Under the pieces are notes generated by a model. The model did no database searches, was not told the origin of the DNA, and worked only from the letters and a program-made list of their open reading frames with translations. A program made the translations under genes and the position numbers. Positions 47,369 through 55,488 of a stretch of DNA of 64,000 nt are shown here, one piece after another (the stretch's first letter is position 1; the number at the start of each line of letters is the position of its first letter). This DNA comes from Actinomycetospora soli (GTDB taxonomy: Bacteria; Actinomycetota; Actinomycetes; Mycobacteriales; Pseudonocardiaceae): assembly GCF_021026295.1 (NCBI RefSeq), contig NZ_JAJNDA010000013.1:124001-188000 (forward strand). The letters run 5' to 3'.

Positions 47369-48316
47369 TCAGGCCCCGGCGCGGACCACCCGGGTGTCGC
47401 CCGCCGCGGCCCGGCCGCGGATGCGGACCGTTCCCGACGACGGGTCGCCCTCCGGTCGCGTCGGGGTCACCGGCAGGTCGGACGCCGCCGTGCCCGCGGC
47501 CGAGCGCAGGTCGACCGAGGCGTCGACCCCGGCGTGCACGCCGACGCGCACCGACCCGGCGCCGGTCGACAGGTCGAGGTCGCCGCCCGAGGCGTCCCGG
47601 ACGGTGACGTCGCCGCTGCCGCAGCGGACGGCGAGATCGGCGTCCACGCGCCCGGCCGTCACCGAGCCGCTGCCGGTCACCACCTCGACGCCCGCGTGGA
47701 CCTCGTCGAGGACCACGTCCCCGGCGCCGCCCTTCACGCGCAGGGCGCCGTCGACACGGCCGACGGTCACGTCGCCCGCGCCGCACCTGATGCGGCTCCG
47801 GGCGGCCACGCGGTCGACCGTGACGGCGCCGGTGGTCGCGATCTCCACGGGCCCCGGTCGACCGGTCACGTCCACGGGCGCCGCGCCCGCGCGGACGGTC
47901 ACCGTCGACGACTCCGGGGCGTGCACGGTGACCGACAGCGGGACGGTGCGCAGCGCGACCTCCCGCGGCGACCGGACGTGCAGCGCCCCCTCGGTCCACG
48001 CGACGGTGGTCTCCGCCACCGCCCGTGCCGCCCGCTCCTCGGGGGACTCGTCGCGCCGCACGCCGAGCCCGGCGACCGTGCTGAGGTCGACGCCGAAGCG
48101 GCGCTCCAGGCCGCCCGCGGCGTCCACGAGGCCGGCCAGGCCCTGCACCCAGCCGGGTGCGCCCTCGCGGTCGGCCACGATCTCGACGGTCACCGCGGCG
48201 GCGTCGTGCCCGGCGTCGAGCCGCACGTCCACGCGGCCGGCGTCGATCTCCAGCACCAGATCGGCGGGCCCGGCCGCGTCGAACCGTTCGGTCCGGGACT
48301 GTCCCGTGGCGTTCAT
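47369..48316 (-). CDS. DUF4097 family beta-repeat (adhesin-like) protein
   Basis: A 315-residue protein with regular beta-repeats in its second half (DVTVGRVDGALRVKGGAGDVVLDEVHAGVEVVTGSGSVTAGRV), the DUF4097 pattern that forms a beta-helix. No signal peptide or membrane helix is visible, so it is probably cytoplasmic here. Its ATG shares ATGA with the upstream ribbon-helix-helix gene, so both proteins are made together. Role unknown; many relatives sit with regulators or envelope-stress genes. It contains a copy of the iterated motif at 47432-47445. Confidence 0.8.
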   Translation of the reverse strand: MNATGQSRTERFDAAGPADLVLEIDAGRVDVRLDAGHDAAAVTVEIVADREGAPGWVQGLAGLVDAAGGLERRFGVDLSTVAGLGVRRDESPEERAARAVAETTVAWTEGALHVRSPREVALRTVPLSVTVHAPESSTVTVRAGAAPVDVTGRPGPVEIATTGAVTVDRVAARSRIRCGAGDVTVGRVDGALRVKGGAGDVVLDEVHAGVEVVTGSGSVTAGRVDADLAVRCGSGDVTVRDASGGDLDLSTGAGSVRVGVHAGVDASVDLRSAAGTAASDLPVTPTRPEGDPSSGTVRIRGRAAAGDTRVVRAGA

Positions 48317-49008
48317 CCGCGCACCCACCCGGAGACGCCCGAGCCGCCGGAGCCGTCGTCGTCGTCGCGACCGGGGTCCGGCTTCCCGGACGGGCTCTCG
48401 TCGGACGGGGACGCGGGCGGCGGCCCGGGGCGCTCGTCGGAGCGCTGCTGCGGGTCCCAGGAGCCCTCCCACCGGCGCTGGCCGTGCCGTCCCAGGTTGT
48501 CGCGCAGGGCGCCCTGGACGGCCTGGGAGATCCAGGAGTTGAGCGACATGCCCTGCGCGGCGGCGGCCTGCTCCGCCTGGCCCTTGATCTGGTCGACCAG
48601 CCGCAGGGTCATGCGGGAGATGTCGCCCATGTCGGCGCCGCGACCGGCGGCGCCGGGCGCGTCGAAGCCGGGGCGGCGGAAGGGGCCGCCGGGCCCGGCG
48701 AACGGGCTCGACGACGGGCCGGCGAAGAACCCGGACGCGGGTTCCTCGGCGGCGGCCGTCGCGGGCCCCTCCTGATCCACGACCACCTCCACCTCGCGGC
48801 CGCGCAGCCGCAACGAGACGGAGCGGTCGTCGAGCTTCGCGGAGATCTCGGCGGTGAGGTCGGCGAGGGCGCTCTGGAGGGCGAGGCGGACGGCGGGCTC
48901 GAGGGCACCGGCCAGCGCGGTGCCGGCCCGGGCGGTCTGCTCGTCGCCCACGGACGCGGCCGCGGCGAGGTCGTCCCGCAGCGCGGTGACGTAAGGCGTG
49001 AGGTCCAT
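48313..49008 (-). CDS. HicB-like ribbon-helix-helix protein with disordered tail
   Basis: A 231-residue protein. Residues 1-85 are a helical/beta domain with LRLRGREVEVVVD, then a Gly/Pro-rich linker. A ribbon-helix-helix follows at about 145-175 (SRMTLRLVDQIKGQ ... GMSLNSWISQAV), like HicB/Arc antitoxins. The last 55 residues are charged and disordered. No HicA-type toxin is adjacent, so it is more likely a DNA-binding regulator that acts with the DUF4097 protein. ATG 49008 has a CACTGT -10 six bases upstream. Confidence 0.75.
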   Translation of the reverse strand: MDLTPYVTALRDDLAAAASVGDEQTARAGTALAGALEPAVRLALQSALADLTAEISAKLDDRSVSLRLRGREVEVVVDQEGPATAAAEEPASGFFAGPSSSPFAGPGGPFRRPGFDAPGAAGRGADMGDISRMTLRLVDQIKGQAEQAAAAQGMSLNSWISQAVQGALRDNLGRHGQRRWEGSWDPQQRSDERPGPPPASPSDESPSGKPDPGRDDDDGSGGSGVSGWVRG

Positions 49009-49014
49009 GCCACC

Positions 49015-49020
49015 ACAGTG
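49015..49020 (-). promoter_or_regulatory. -10 element CACTGT, leaderless promoter
   Basis: On the minus strand CACTGT is followed by six bases and the ATG at 49008. Confidence 0.4.
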
Positions 49021-49105
49021 ACACCACCACGACACCACCGCAACGACTTCTGCTGTCAGCGGACGACACCACCGATGCCCCAGGGAGATCGTCGGGGGTG
49101 GCGGT

Positions 49106-49111
49106 TACCGT
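49106..49111 (+). promoter_or_regulatory. -10 element TACCGT, leaderless promoter of thyX
   Basis: TACCGT, six bases, then the thyX GTG at 49118. No ribosome site is present. Confidence 0.5.
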
Positions 49112-49117
49112 GGCGCC

Positions 49118-49906
49118 GTGGCCCAGGCAGGAGACGTAGCGCAGCGGAGCTCGACCGTGGACACCGTGACGCCCCGGGTGCAGCTGATCGCGAAGACCGA
49201 GTTCGTCCCGCCGGCGGACGTGCCGTGGGAGACCGACGCGGACGGCGGCCAGGCGCTCGCCGAGTTCGCGGGGCGGGCCTGCTACCAGTCGTGGAGCAAG
49301 CCGAACCCGGCGACGGCCACGAACGCGGGCTACCTGCGGCACATCCTCGAGGTCGGGCACCTCTCGGTGCTCGAGCACGGCACCGTGAGCTTCTACCTCA
49401 CCGGGATGTCGCGCAGCCTCACCCACGAACTGATCCGCCACCGGCACTTCTCGTACTCGCAGCTCTCGCAGCGCTACGTGCCGGAGTCGGACGCGGCGAT
49501 GGTCGAGCCGGCCGTCGTCGCGGAGGACCCGGAGCTGCACGCGCTGTTCGAGGAGGCCTCGGCCGCGGCGCTCGCCTCCTACGAGAAGCTGCTGGCCGGG
49601 CTGGAGGAGCGCTTCGCCGACGAGCCGAACCGCACGCTGCGCCGCAAGCAGGCCCGCCAGGCCGCCCGGGCCGTGCTGCCCAACGCCACCGAGACGCGCA
49701 TCGTCGTCACCGGGAACTACCGCGCCTGGCGGCACTTCGTCGCCATGCGGGCCTCGGAGCACGCCGACGTCGAGATCCGGGATCTGGCCATCGCGTGCCT
49801 CGAGGTGCTGCAGGCCGAGGTGCCCAACGTGTTCGCCGACTTCGTCATCAGCGAGCTGCCCGGCGGGTCGCGCGTGGCGTCGAGCCCCTTCGTCGCGGAG
49901 GGGTAG
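49118..49906 (+). CDS. thyX: Flavin-dependent thymidylate synthase
   Basis: A 262-residue ThyX, which methylates dUMP with methylenetetrahydrofolate and FADH2. The signature RHRxxSxxxxSQRY appears as [14 protein letters not shown] near 108-121. [19 protein letters not shown] and the late RNxRHFxxLR-type [12 protein letters not shown] are present. In mycobacteria thyX is followed by dapA and rnj; here dapA is absent. GTG 49118 has a -10 six bases upstream. Confidence 0.95.
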   Translation: MAQAGDVAQRSSTVDTVTPRVQLIAKTEFVPPADVPWETDADGGQALAEFAGRACYQSWSKPNPATATNAGYLRHILEVGHLSVLEHGTVSFYLTGMSRSLTHELIRHRHFSYSQLSQRYVPESDAAMVEPAVVAEDPELHALFEEASAAALASYEKLLAGLEERFADEPNRTLRRKQARQAARAVLPNATETRIVVTGNYRAWRHFVAMRASEHADVEIRDLAIACLEVLQAEVPNVFADFVISELPGGSRVASSPFVAEG

Positions 49907-49936
49907 ACCGGTCCGCGGACCGGGTAGGGAACGCGC

Positions 49937-50569
49937 ATGAGTGGAGCATCAGTGGCGGCCGCCGAGCGCAACGCCCTCGCGGACTCGCTGCTGCGCGAGG
50001 GGCCCGACGCGCCGACGCTGTGCGGGGACTGGACCACGCGCGACCTCCTGGCCCACCTCGTCGTCCGGGAGCGCCGGCCCGACGCGGCGCCCGGCATCCT
50101 GCTCAAGCCGCTGTCGTTCTGGACCGAGCGCGTGCAGAACCGCGCCGCCGCGCAGGACTACGGCACCAACATCGCGGCGATCCGCAGCGGGCCGCCGCTG
50201 TGGAGCCCGATCGCGCTGCCGTTCCTGGTCGGGGTGGACGTGCAGGAGTACTTCATCCACCACGAGGACGTGCGACGCGCCCAGGAGGGCTGGGCGCCCC
50301 GGCCCGCCGACGACGAGCGCGACCGCATCCTCTGGTCGCAGCTCGGGCTGCTGGGGCGGATGGCGTACCGGTCGAGCCCGGTCGGCGTGACGCTGCAGCG
50401 TCCGGACGGCGCGGAGCACGCCGTGAAGAGCGGCCCGCGCACCGTGACGATCGTCGGCGAGCCGGGGGAGCTGCTGCTGTTCACCGCCGGGCGGGAGCAG
50501 GCCGTCGTGTCGTTCACCGGTGAGCCGGCCGACGTCGCGGCGGTGAAGGGCACCGACCGCGGGTTCTGA
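49937..50569 (+). CDS. TIGR03085-type metal-binding DinB-like protein
   Basis: A 210-residue protein of the DinB/maleylpyruvate-isomerase-like four-helix group. LCGDWTTRDLLAHLVVRERRPD near 29-50 is the typical first-helix segment; EYFIHHEDVRRAQ near 105-117 supplies the metal His residues. Relatives use mycothiol or other thiols in some cases; for this subgroup no activity is known to me. It lies between thyX and rnj, where dapA is usually found. Confidence 0.78.
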   Translation: MSGASVAAAERNALADSLLREGPDAPTLCGDWTTRDLLAHLVVRERRPDAAPGILLKPLSFWTERVQNRAAAQDYGTNIAAIRSGPPLWSPIALPFLVGVDVQEYFIHHEDVRRAQEGWAPRPADDERDRILWSQLGLLGRMAYRSSPVGVTLQRPDGAEHAVKSGPRTVTIVGEPGELLLFTAGREQAVVSFTGEPADVAAVKGTDRGF

Positions 50570-50706
50570 CGGGTGGTCTACGTCCCTGCCGTCACACCCG
50601 TCGCAGCCGGGCGCGGTACGGTGAGCACGGCATGAGCACGACCGTGGACCCCGGCCCGAGGCGGCCGACGAGGCGCGACGTCGCTGATCGCCATCCGAGA
50701 CTTCCC

Positions 50707-50746
50707 GCGACTGCCGAGCAGTCGCACCCGCGGGCGGCTGCCCGCG
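50707..50746 (+). ncRNA. Two consecutive hairpins in the rnj leader
   Basis: A perfect 8-bp stem GCGACTGC/GCAGTCGC with a CGA loop (50707-50725) is followed three bases later by a 7-bp stem CGCGGGC/GCCCGCG (50729-50746). The iterated motif comes next. RNase J and RNase E genes often control their own mRNA through leader structure, so a cis-regulatory leader is a fair inference. The gap 50570-50833 holds nothing else I can support. Confidence 0.4.
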
Positions 50747-50747
50747 C

Positions 50748-50761
50748 ACCCGGCGTCGGGA
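50748..50761 (+). repeat. Copy of iterated palindromic motif ACCCGNCGTCGGGA
   Basis: Exact copy (N=G) in the rnj leader, 72 bases before the start codon and reading toward it. Confidence 0.7.
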
Positions 50762-50833
50762 ACGAGCCTGCCGGGAGCCGCCCCCCGACCAGGAGGAACC
50801 CATTCCCCCCGTGAACCACGCCGGAGCTGCCCG

Positions 50834-52627
50834 GTGAGCCGATCGACCGCACAGCGCCGCCGCAACGGCGGCGGCCAGCAGCAGCAGCCCGACCAGGCCC
50901 CGAAGCACGATCACGACTGCGGCGCGACGGGCACGCCGACCCAGTCGGTGCCCGACCCCGACGCCCACCCGAAGCCGCTCGCCGAGGGCGCGCTGCGCGT
51001 CGTCGCGCTCGGCGGCGTGGGCGAGGTCGGCCGGAACATGACCGTGCTGGAGTACGGCGGCCGGATGCTGATCGTCGACTGCGGCGTGCTCTTCCCCTCG
51101 GAGGACTCGCCCGGCGTCGACCTGATCCTGCCCGACTTCCGCGCCATCGAGGACCGCCTCGACGACGTCGACGCGCTCGTGCTCACGCACGGGCACGAGG
51201 ACCACATCGGCGCGGTGCCGTTCCTGCTGCGCCAGAAGCCCGACCTGCTGATCGTCGGGTCGCGCTTCACCCTCGCGCTGGTCGAGGCGAAGTGCCGCGA
51301 GCACCGCCTCACCCCGCACCTGCTCGAGGTCCGCGAGGGCGAGCGCAGCCACTACGGCTCGTTCGACTGCGAGTTCTTCGCGGTGAACCACTCGATCCCC
51401 GACGCCCTCGCCGTCGCGGTCCGCACCCCCGGCGGGACGGTGCTGCACACCGGGGACATCAAGCTCGACCAGCTGCCCCTCGACGGGCGGCTCACCGACC
51501 TCGCCGGGTTCTCCCGCCTCGGCGACGAGGGCGTGGACCTGCTGCTCGTGGACTCCACGAACGCCGAGGTCCCCGGCTTCGTCACCCCCGAGCGCGACAT
51601 CGCCCCCGTGATCGACGACGTGTTCCGTCGCGCGCCGAGCCGCCTCATCGTCGCGTGCTTCGCGAGCCACGTGCACCGCGTCCAGCAGGTGCTCACCGCG
51701 GCGCAGAAGCACAAGCGGAAGGTGTGCTTCACCGGCCGCTCGATGGTGCGCAACATGGGCATCGCGGCCGACCTCGGTCTGCTCGACATCCCCGATGGGC
51801 TCCTGGTCGACCTCGACGACGCGCTGGCGATGCCCGAGCGCGACGTCGTCCTCGTGTCGACCGGGTCGCAGGGCGAGCCGCTCTCGGCGCTCGGCCGGAT
51901 GGCGCGCGGTGACCACCGCCAGATCACGATCACGCCGGGCGACACGGTCGTCCTGCTGTCCTCGCTGATCCCGGGCAACGAGACCGCCGTGTTCGCCGTG
52001 ATCAACGGCCTGACGCGGCTCGGTGCCGAGGTCGTGCACTCCGGCGTCGCCAAGGTGCACGTCTCCGGGCACGCGAGCGCCGGCGAGCTGCTCTTCCTCT
52101 ACAACGCGCTGCGTCCGCGCAACGTCATGCCGGTGCACGGCGAGTGGCGCCACCTGCGGGCGAACGCCGCCATCGCGCAGCGCACGGGCGTGCCCGCCGA
52201 GCGGGTCGTCATCGCCGAGGACGGCGTGGTCGTCGACCTCGTCGAGAAGAAGGCCGCGATCGCCGGGCGCGTCGAGGTCGGGCACGTCTACGTCGACGGC
52301 AACCAGGTCGGCGACGTCGGCGAGTCCACGCTCTCCGACCGCCTCGTGCTCGGCGAGGGCGGCTTCATCGCCATCACGGTGGCGGTCGAGGCCGCGACCG
52401 GCCGGGCCGTCGCCCCGCCGCGCATCTCCGGTCGCGGCTTCTCCGACGACCCGAAGGCGCTCGAGAACGTCGTCTCGCTCGTCGAGATGGAGCTCTCGCG
52501 CACCGAGGCGGAGGGCATCACCGACACCCACCGCATCGCCCAGGCGGTGCGCCGGGTGGTGGGCAAGTGGGTCGGCGAGACCTACCGCCGCCGTCCGATG
52601 ATCGTGCCGACGGTGCTGCCGGTGTAG
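50834..52627 (+). CDS. rnj: Ribonuclease J
   Basis: A 597-residue metallo-beta-lactamase/beta-CASP nuclease with 5'-3' exo- and endonuclease activity. The first 50 residues are basic and Gln-rich, as in actinobacteria. LTHGHEDHIGA (near 118) is the metal motif, followed by HTGDIKLDQLPLDG, STNAEVPGF, SHVHRVQQV, STGSQGEP, HVSGHAS and PVHGEWRHLRANA. All catalytic positions are intact. The GTG at 50834 follows GGAG by about eight bases. A nested palindrome lies behind the gene. Confidence 0.95.
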   Translation: MSRSTAQRRRNGGGQQQQPDQAPKHDHDCGATGTPTQSVPDPDAHPKPLAEGALRVVALGGVGEVGRNMTVLEYGGRMLIVDCGVLFPSEDSPGVDLILPDFRAIEDRLDDVDALVLTHGHEDHIGAVPFLLRQKPDLLIVGSRFTLALVEAKCREHRLTPHLLEVREGERSHYGSFDCEFFAVNHSIPDALAVAVRTPGGTVLHTGDIKLDQLPLDGRLTDLAGFSRLGDEGVDLLLVDSTNAEVPGFVTPERDIAPVIDDVFRRAPSRLIVACFASHVHRVQQVLTAAQKHKRKVCFTGRSMVRNMGIAADLGLLDIPDGLLVDLDDALAMPERDVVLVSTGSQGEPLSALGRMARGDHRQITITPGDTVVLLSSLIPGNETAVFAVINGLTRLGAEVVHSGVAKVHVSGHASAGELLFLYNALRPRNVMPVHGEWRHLRANAAIAQRTGVPAERVVIAEDGVVVDLVEKKAAIAGRVEVGHVYVDGNQVGDVGESTLSDRLVLGEGGFIAITVAVEAATGRAVAPPRISGRGFSDDPKALENVVSLVEMELSRTEAEGITDTHRIAQAVRRVVGKWVGETYRRRPMIVPTVLPV

Positions 52628-52638
52628 GTGCGCTGCGC

Positions 52639-52686
52639 GCCCGTGAGTAGTTGTGACGGTGATAGCCGTCGGAAGTACTCACGGGC
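52639..52686. terminator. Nested palindrome between rnj and the NUDIX gene
   Basis: GCCCGTGAGTAGTT and AAGTACTCACGGGC pair over 13 of 14 positions and enclose a second stem GACGG/CCGTC with a TGATAG loop. The outer right arm contains the stop codon of the minus-strand NUDIX gene. It can end transcription from both sides. Its A/T-rich, elaborate shape differs from other terminators here and suggests a dispersed element. Confidence 0.6.
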
Positions 52687-53047
52687 CGAAGGCACCTCTG
52701 ACGAACGACGGCAGGTCCGGCAGCACCAGGTCGACCTGCTCCGGGCGGTACCAGGCGACGTGCAGGCTCACGGCGACCTGGCCCGCCGGGGGGTCGACGA
52801 CGGGCCGCGCGGCCACGTAGGTGGTCGCGATCCCGTCGACGACCTCGCGCCCGAGGACCGTGCCGGCCCGGATCCGCACGCGGGTCTCCTCGAGGCACCC
52901 CCGCTCGGCGGTCGCGCCGGGCGACTCACGCGGCTCGGGGCGCCCGCCCGGCAGCACCGCCGGGGGCGTCTCGCCCGGGCGGTGCAGCAGCAGCAGGCCG
53001 GGGCGCGCGACGACCACCGCCAGGACGAGGTGGTTGGCCCGGCTCAT
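52679..53047 (-). CDS. NUDIX hydrolase domain protein
   Basis: A 122-residue protein with a NUDIX-like helix: GGRPEPRESPGATAERGCLEETRVRI, which matches the box except that the RE pair reads RG. A second strand pattern (LLLLHRPGETPPAVLPGG) fits the fold. Family enzymes cleave nucleoside diphosphates linked to other groups; the altered box may lower activity. ATG at 53047. Substrate unknown. Confidence 0.78.
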   Translation of the reverse strand: MSRANHLVLAVVVARPGLLLLHRPGETPPAVLPGGRPEPRESPGATAERGCLEETRVRIRAGTVLGREVVDGIATTYVAARPVVDPPAGQVAVSLHVAWYRPEQVDLVLPDLPSFVRGAFGP

Positions 53048-53072
53048 GGCGCCTTCCTACCGCGCCGGCGGC

Positions 53073-53927
53073 CTACCCGACGAGCCCGACCGCGCCCAGG
53101 ACCCCCGTCGCCGCGCGGCCGCCCGCGCCCGCGGCGGGCCAGTCCACGACGTCGACGGCCGGACCGACCACGGCGAACGCCTCGCGGACCTGGTGCGGGC
53201 TGCGCAGGCAGAGGCCGGCCAGGCCGCGGACGTAGAGGGCGTCGAGGTTCGGGACGACGTCGCGGGTCACCGTGGTGCCGTGCGTCGCGGCCAGCAGGCT
53301 GCCGGGGGCGAGGAGCCGGCGCCAGCCCGCGAGCACGGCGGCGATGTCGTCGTGGACGAACTGCAGGGCCCCGCCGACCAGGAGGGCCACGGGCCGGGCC
53401 AGGTCGAGGTGGTCGCCGACGCCGGGCGCGGTCGCGACACAGGCGGGGGCACGCAGGTCGCCCCAGGTCACGCTCACGGTGGGACGGTCGGCGACGAGGT
53501 CGCGCGCGTGCGCCACGACGACCGGGTCGAGGTCGACGTAGGCGACCCGCGCCGCGGGGTCGCGGCCGAGGACGACGTCGTGCACCGAGTGCACGGAGGG
53601 GATGCCGCAACCGAGGTCGAGGAACTGGTCGATGCCCCGGGCCTGCGCGTGACGCACGACGCGGCGGGTGAACCCCCGCTGGGCGCGGGCCCGGACGTCG
53701 GCGAGCGGGTCGAGGTCCAGGAGCGCGTCGGCCGCGTCACGGTCCACCGCGAAGTTGGCGCTCCCGCCGAGCAGGGCGTCGACGGTGCGGGCGAAGTTCG
53801 GGAGCTCCAGGTCGGCCGCCGTGGCGACGATCGCGTCGAGCTCCAGGCCGGTCTCGTGGGACAGCTCGCCCGACCCGCGGGGGCCCGGCGGCGGCGGGGC
53901 GGGGTAGTACTCGACGCGCATGCTCAC
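53073..53927 (-). CDS. DUF574-type S-adenosylmethionine methyltransferase
   Basis: A protein of 284 residues in the Methyltransf_19 (DUF574) family, which is expanded in actinomycetes. It shows PNFARTVDALLGGSANFAVDRDAAD, RGFTRRVVRHAQARGIDQFLDLGCGIPSVHSVHDVV, VAYVDLDPVVVAHARDLV and a final LGAVGL. No acceptor is known for the family. It starts at GTG 53927 or ATG 53921. It is on the same strand as, and upstream of, the NUDIX gene with a 25-base gap. Confidence 0.85.
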   Translation of the reverse strand: MSMRVEYYPAPPPPGPRGSGELSHETGLELDAIVATAADLELPNFARTVDALLGGSANFAVDRDAADALLDLDPLADVRARAQRGFTRRVVRHAQARGIDQFLDLGCGIPSVHSVHDVVLGRDPAARVAYVDLDPVVVAHARDLVADRPTVSVTWGDLRAPACVATAPGVGDHLDLARPVALLVGGALQFVHDDIAAVLAGWRRLLAPGSLLAATHGTTVTRDVVPNLDALYVRGLAGLCLRSPHQVREAFAVVGPAVDVVDWPAAGAGGRAATGVLGAVGLVG

Positions 53928-54061
53928 GTTCCGCCGACATCGTTCCCCCGGTGCCGTGACGGCGGGCCCGGTCGATTCGCACGGTCGAGTGGTGCGATGA
54001 CGTGCCGTGGTCGGGTCGATCCATGATCGGCGCCGTCGGCGCGATGGTCGACACTGGAGCG

Positions 54062-54637
54062 GTGACCGTCGTCGCCACCCGGGTCAGCACGGCGACCTCG
54101 CCGACCCTCCTGCTCGCCGTGCTCTACCCCGTGGTCGGTGCCCTGGCGGCCGGACCGCCCGGCATCGCGTGGTCGCTGCTGGGCATGGTGTTCACCGTCG
54201 TCATCCCGGCCGCGATCGTCGACGTCGGGGTCCGGCGCGGCCGCTACACCGACCACCACCTCTCCCGCCGCGAGCAGCGCGCGGTGCCGCTGGGGCTCGC
54301 CGCCCTGTCGGTGCTGGTGGGCCTGGGCGTGCTCTGGCTCGCCGGAGCGCCCCGCGCGATCGTCGCGCTGCAGGTCGCGGTCCTCGCGACGACGGTCGTG
54401 GCCACCACCGTGACGCTCTGGTGGAAGGTCAGCTTCCACGTCGCCGTGGTCTCCGCCGCGGCCTGCGTGCTGACCCTGCTCGGCGGGGGCTGGTGGGCGC
54501 TCGCGTGGCTCGCGGTGCCGCTGGTGGGCTGGGCGCGGCTGCGCCTGACCGCCCACACGCTCGCGCAGGTGATCGTCGGCGGCCTGCTCGGCGCCGGCGT
54601 CAGCGGGCTCGTGCTGATCATCGCGGGCGTAGCGTGA
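54062..54637 (+). CDS. PAP2-like integral membrane protein
   Basis: A protein of about 191 residues with five or six hydrophobic helices. WWKVSFHVAVVSAAACVL resembles the SxxxSxHxA motif of PAP2 lipid phosphatases, and GWARLRLTAHTLAQVIVGGLLGAG the third motif, with Gln where Asp normally stands. Substitutions leave catalysis in doubt. GTG 54062 begins right before the first helix; ATG 54002 is an alternative. Its stop overlaps the next gene by four bases. Confidence 0.7.
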   Translation: MTVVATRVSTATSPTLLLAVLYPVVGALAAGPPGIAWSLLGMVFTVVIPAAIVDVGVRRGRYTDHHLSRREQRAVPLGLAALSVLVGLGVLWLAGAPRAIVALQVAVLATTVVATTVTLWWKVSFHVAVVSAAACVLTLLGGGWWALAWLAVPLVGWARLRLTAHTLAQVIVGGLLGAGVSGLVLIIAGVA

Positions 54638-55386
54638 GTCGCGTGGCGAGCACCTCCTGGGACCCCGCGCTCTACCTCGACTTCGACGACCACCGGTCCC
54701 GGCCGTTCGCCGACCTGCTCGCCCGCATCCGCGCGACGGCCCCGGACCACGTGGTCGACGCCGGGTGCGGACCCGGCCACCTCACCGCGGTGCTGCAGGC
54801 GCGCTGGCCCGACGCGCGGGTGACCGCCTTCGACTCCTCGCCCGACATGGTCGCCGCCGCCCGCGAGCGCGGCATCGACGCGACCGAGCAGGACGTGGAC
54901 ACGTGGACCCCGGTGGGCGACGTCATCGTCTCGAACGCCGTGCTGCAGTGGGTCCCCGGCCACCGCGCGCTGCTGCGGCGCTGGCTGGCGGCCCTGCCCG
55001 ACGCCGGGTGGCTCGCGGTCCAGGTGCCCGGCAACTTCTCCGCGCCCTCGCACGTGCTCGCCCGGGACGTCGCCGACCGCTTCGACGTGACCCTGCGCGA
55101 CGCGGCGACCGTCGCCGAGCCCGCCGACTACGCGGAGGACCTGGCCGGCGCGTCGGTGGTCGACGTGTGGGAGACGACCTACCTGCAGCGGCTCACCGGC
55201 GAGGACCCCGTCCTGCGCTGGATCTCGGGCACGGCGCTGCGCCCGGTCCGCGACGCCCTGTCCGACGCCGCGTACCGCGACTACGTCGAGGTCCTCGCGC
55301 CCCGGCTGCGCGAGGCCTACCCGACGAACGCCGACGGCTCGACCTGGTTCCCGTTCCGCCGGATCTTCCTGGTCGCCCGCCGCTAG
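54634..55386 (+). CDS. Trans-aconitate 2-methyltransferase-like protein
   Basis: A 250-residue class I methyltransferase closest to Tam. It starts TSWDPALYLDFDDHRSRPFADLL, then has the SAM site VVDAGCGPGHLTAVLQARWP near 42, VTAFDSSPDMVAAAR, DVIVSNAVLQWVPGH and a late YPTNADGSTWFPFRRIFLVARR. Tam methylates trans-aconitate that forms from aconitate. GTG 54634 shares GTGA with the PAP2-like gene. Confidence 0.88.
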   Translation: MSRVASTSWDPALYLDFDDHRSRPFADLLARIRATAPDHVVDAGCGPGHLTAVLQARWPDARVTAFDSSPDMVAAARERGIDATEQDVDTWTPVGDVIVSNAVLQWVPGHRALLRRWLAALPDAGWLAVQVPGNFSAPSHVLARDVADRFDVTLRDAATVAEPADYAEDLAGASVVDVWETTYLQRLTGEDPVLRWISGTALRPVRDALSDAAYRDYVEVLAPRLREAYPTNADGSTWFPFRRIFLVARR

Positions 55387-55441
55387 GTCACGACCTCACG
55401 GGGGAGAGGACGGCGGACCCGGCCGCGAGCGGTCGCACGGG

Positions 55442-55488
55442 CAGGTCACGCCAGGTCACGCCAGGTCACGCCAGGTCACGCCAGGTCA
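55442..55488. repeat. Tandem repeat, 10-bp unit CAGGTCACGC x 4.7
   Basis: Four exact copies from 55442 to 55481 and a partial fifth to 55488. The last partial copy holds the stop codon (TCA on this strand) of the pseudokinase gene. A related AGGTCACG occurs at 55385-55392. Copy number may vary between strains. Confidence 0.85.

Noticed and set aside
48313-49008. A HicAB toxin-antitoxin system
   Set aside because: The ribbon-helix-helix is present but no small HicA-type gene lies on either side.
50632-50814. A 60-codon frame starting ATG in the rnj leader
   Set aside because: Third-position bias fades after about 15 codons, it has no family match, and it spans two hairpins better explained as leader RNA.
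50812-50838. An eight-codon GTG frame whose TGA overlaps the rnj GTG
   Set aside because: The AGGAGG upstream is too far (about 14 bases) and the frame is too short to separate from chance.
55442-55488. CRISPR-like direct repeats
   Set aside because: Units are head-to-tail without spacers and there are no cas genes; it is a plain tandem repeat.
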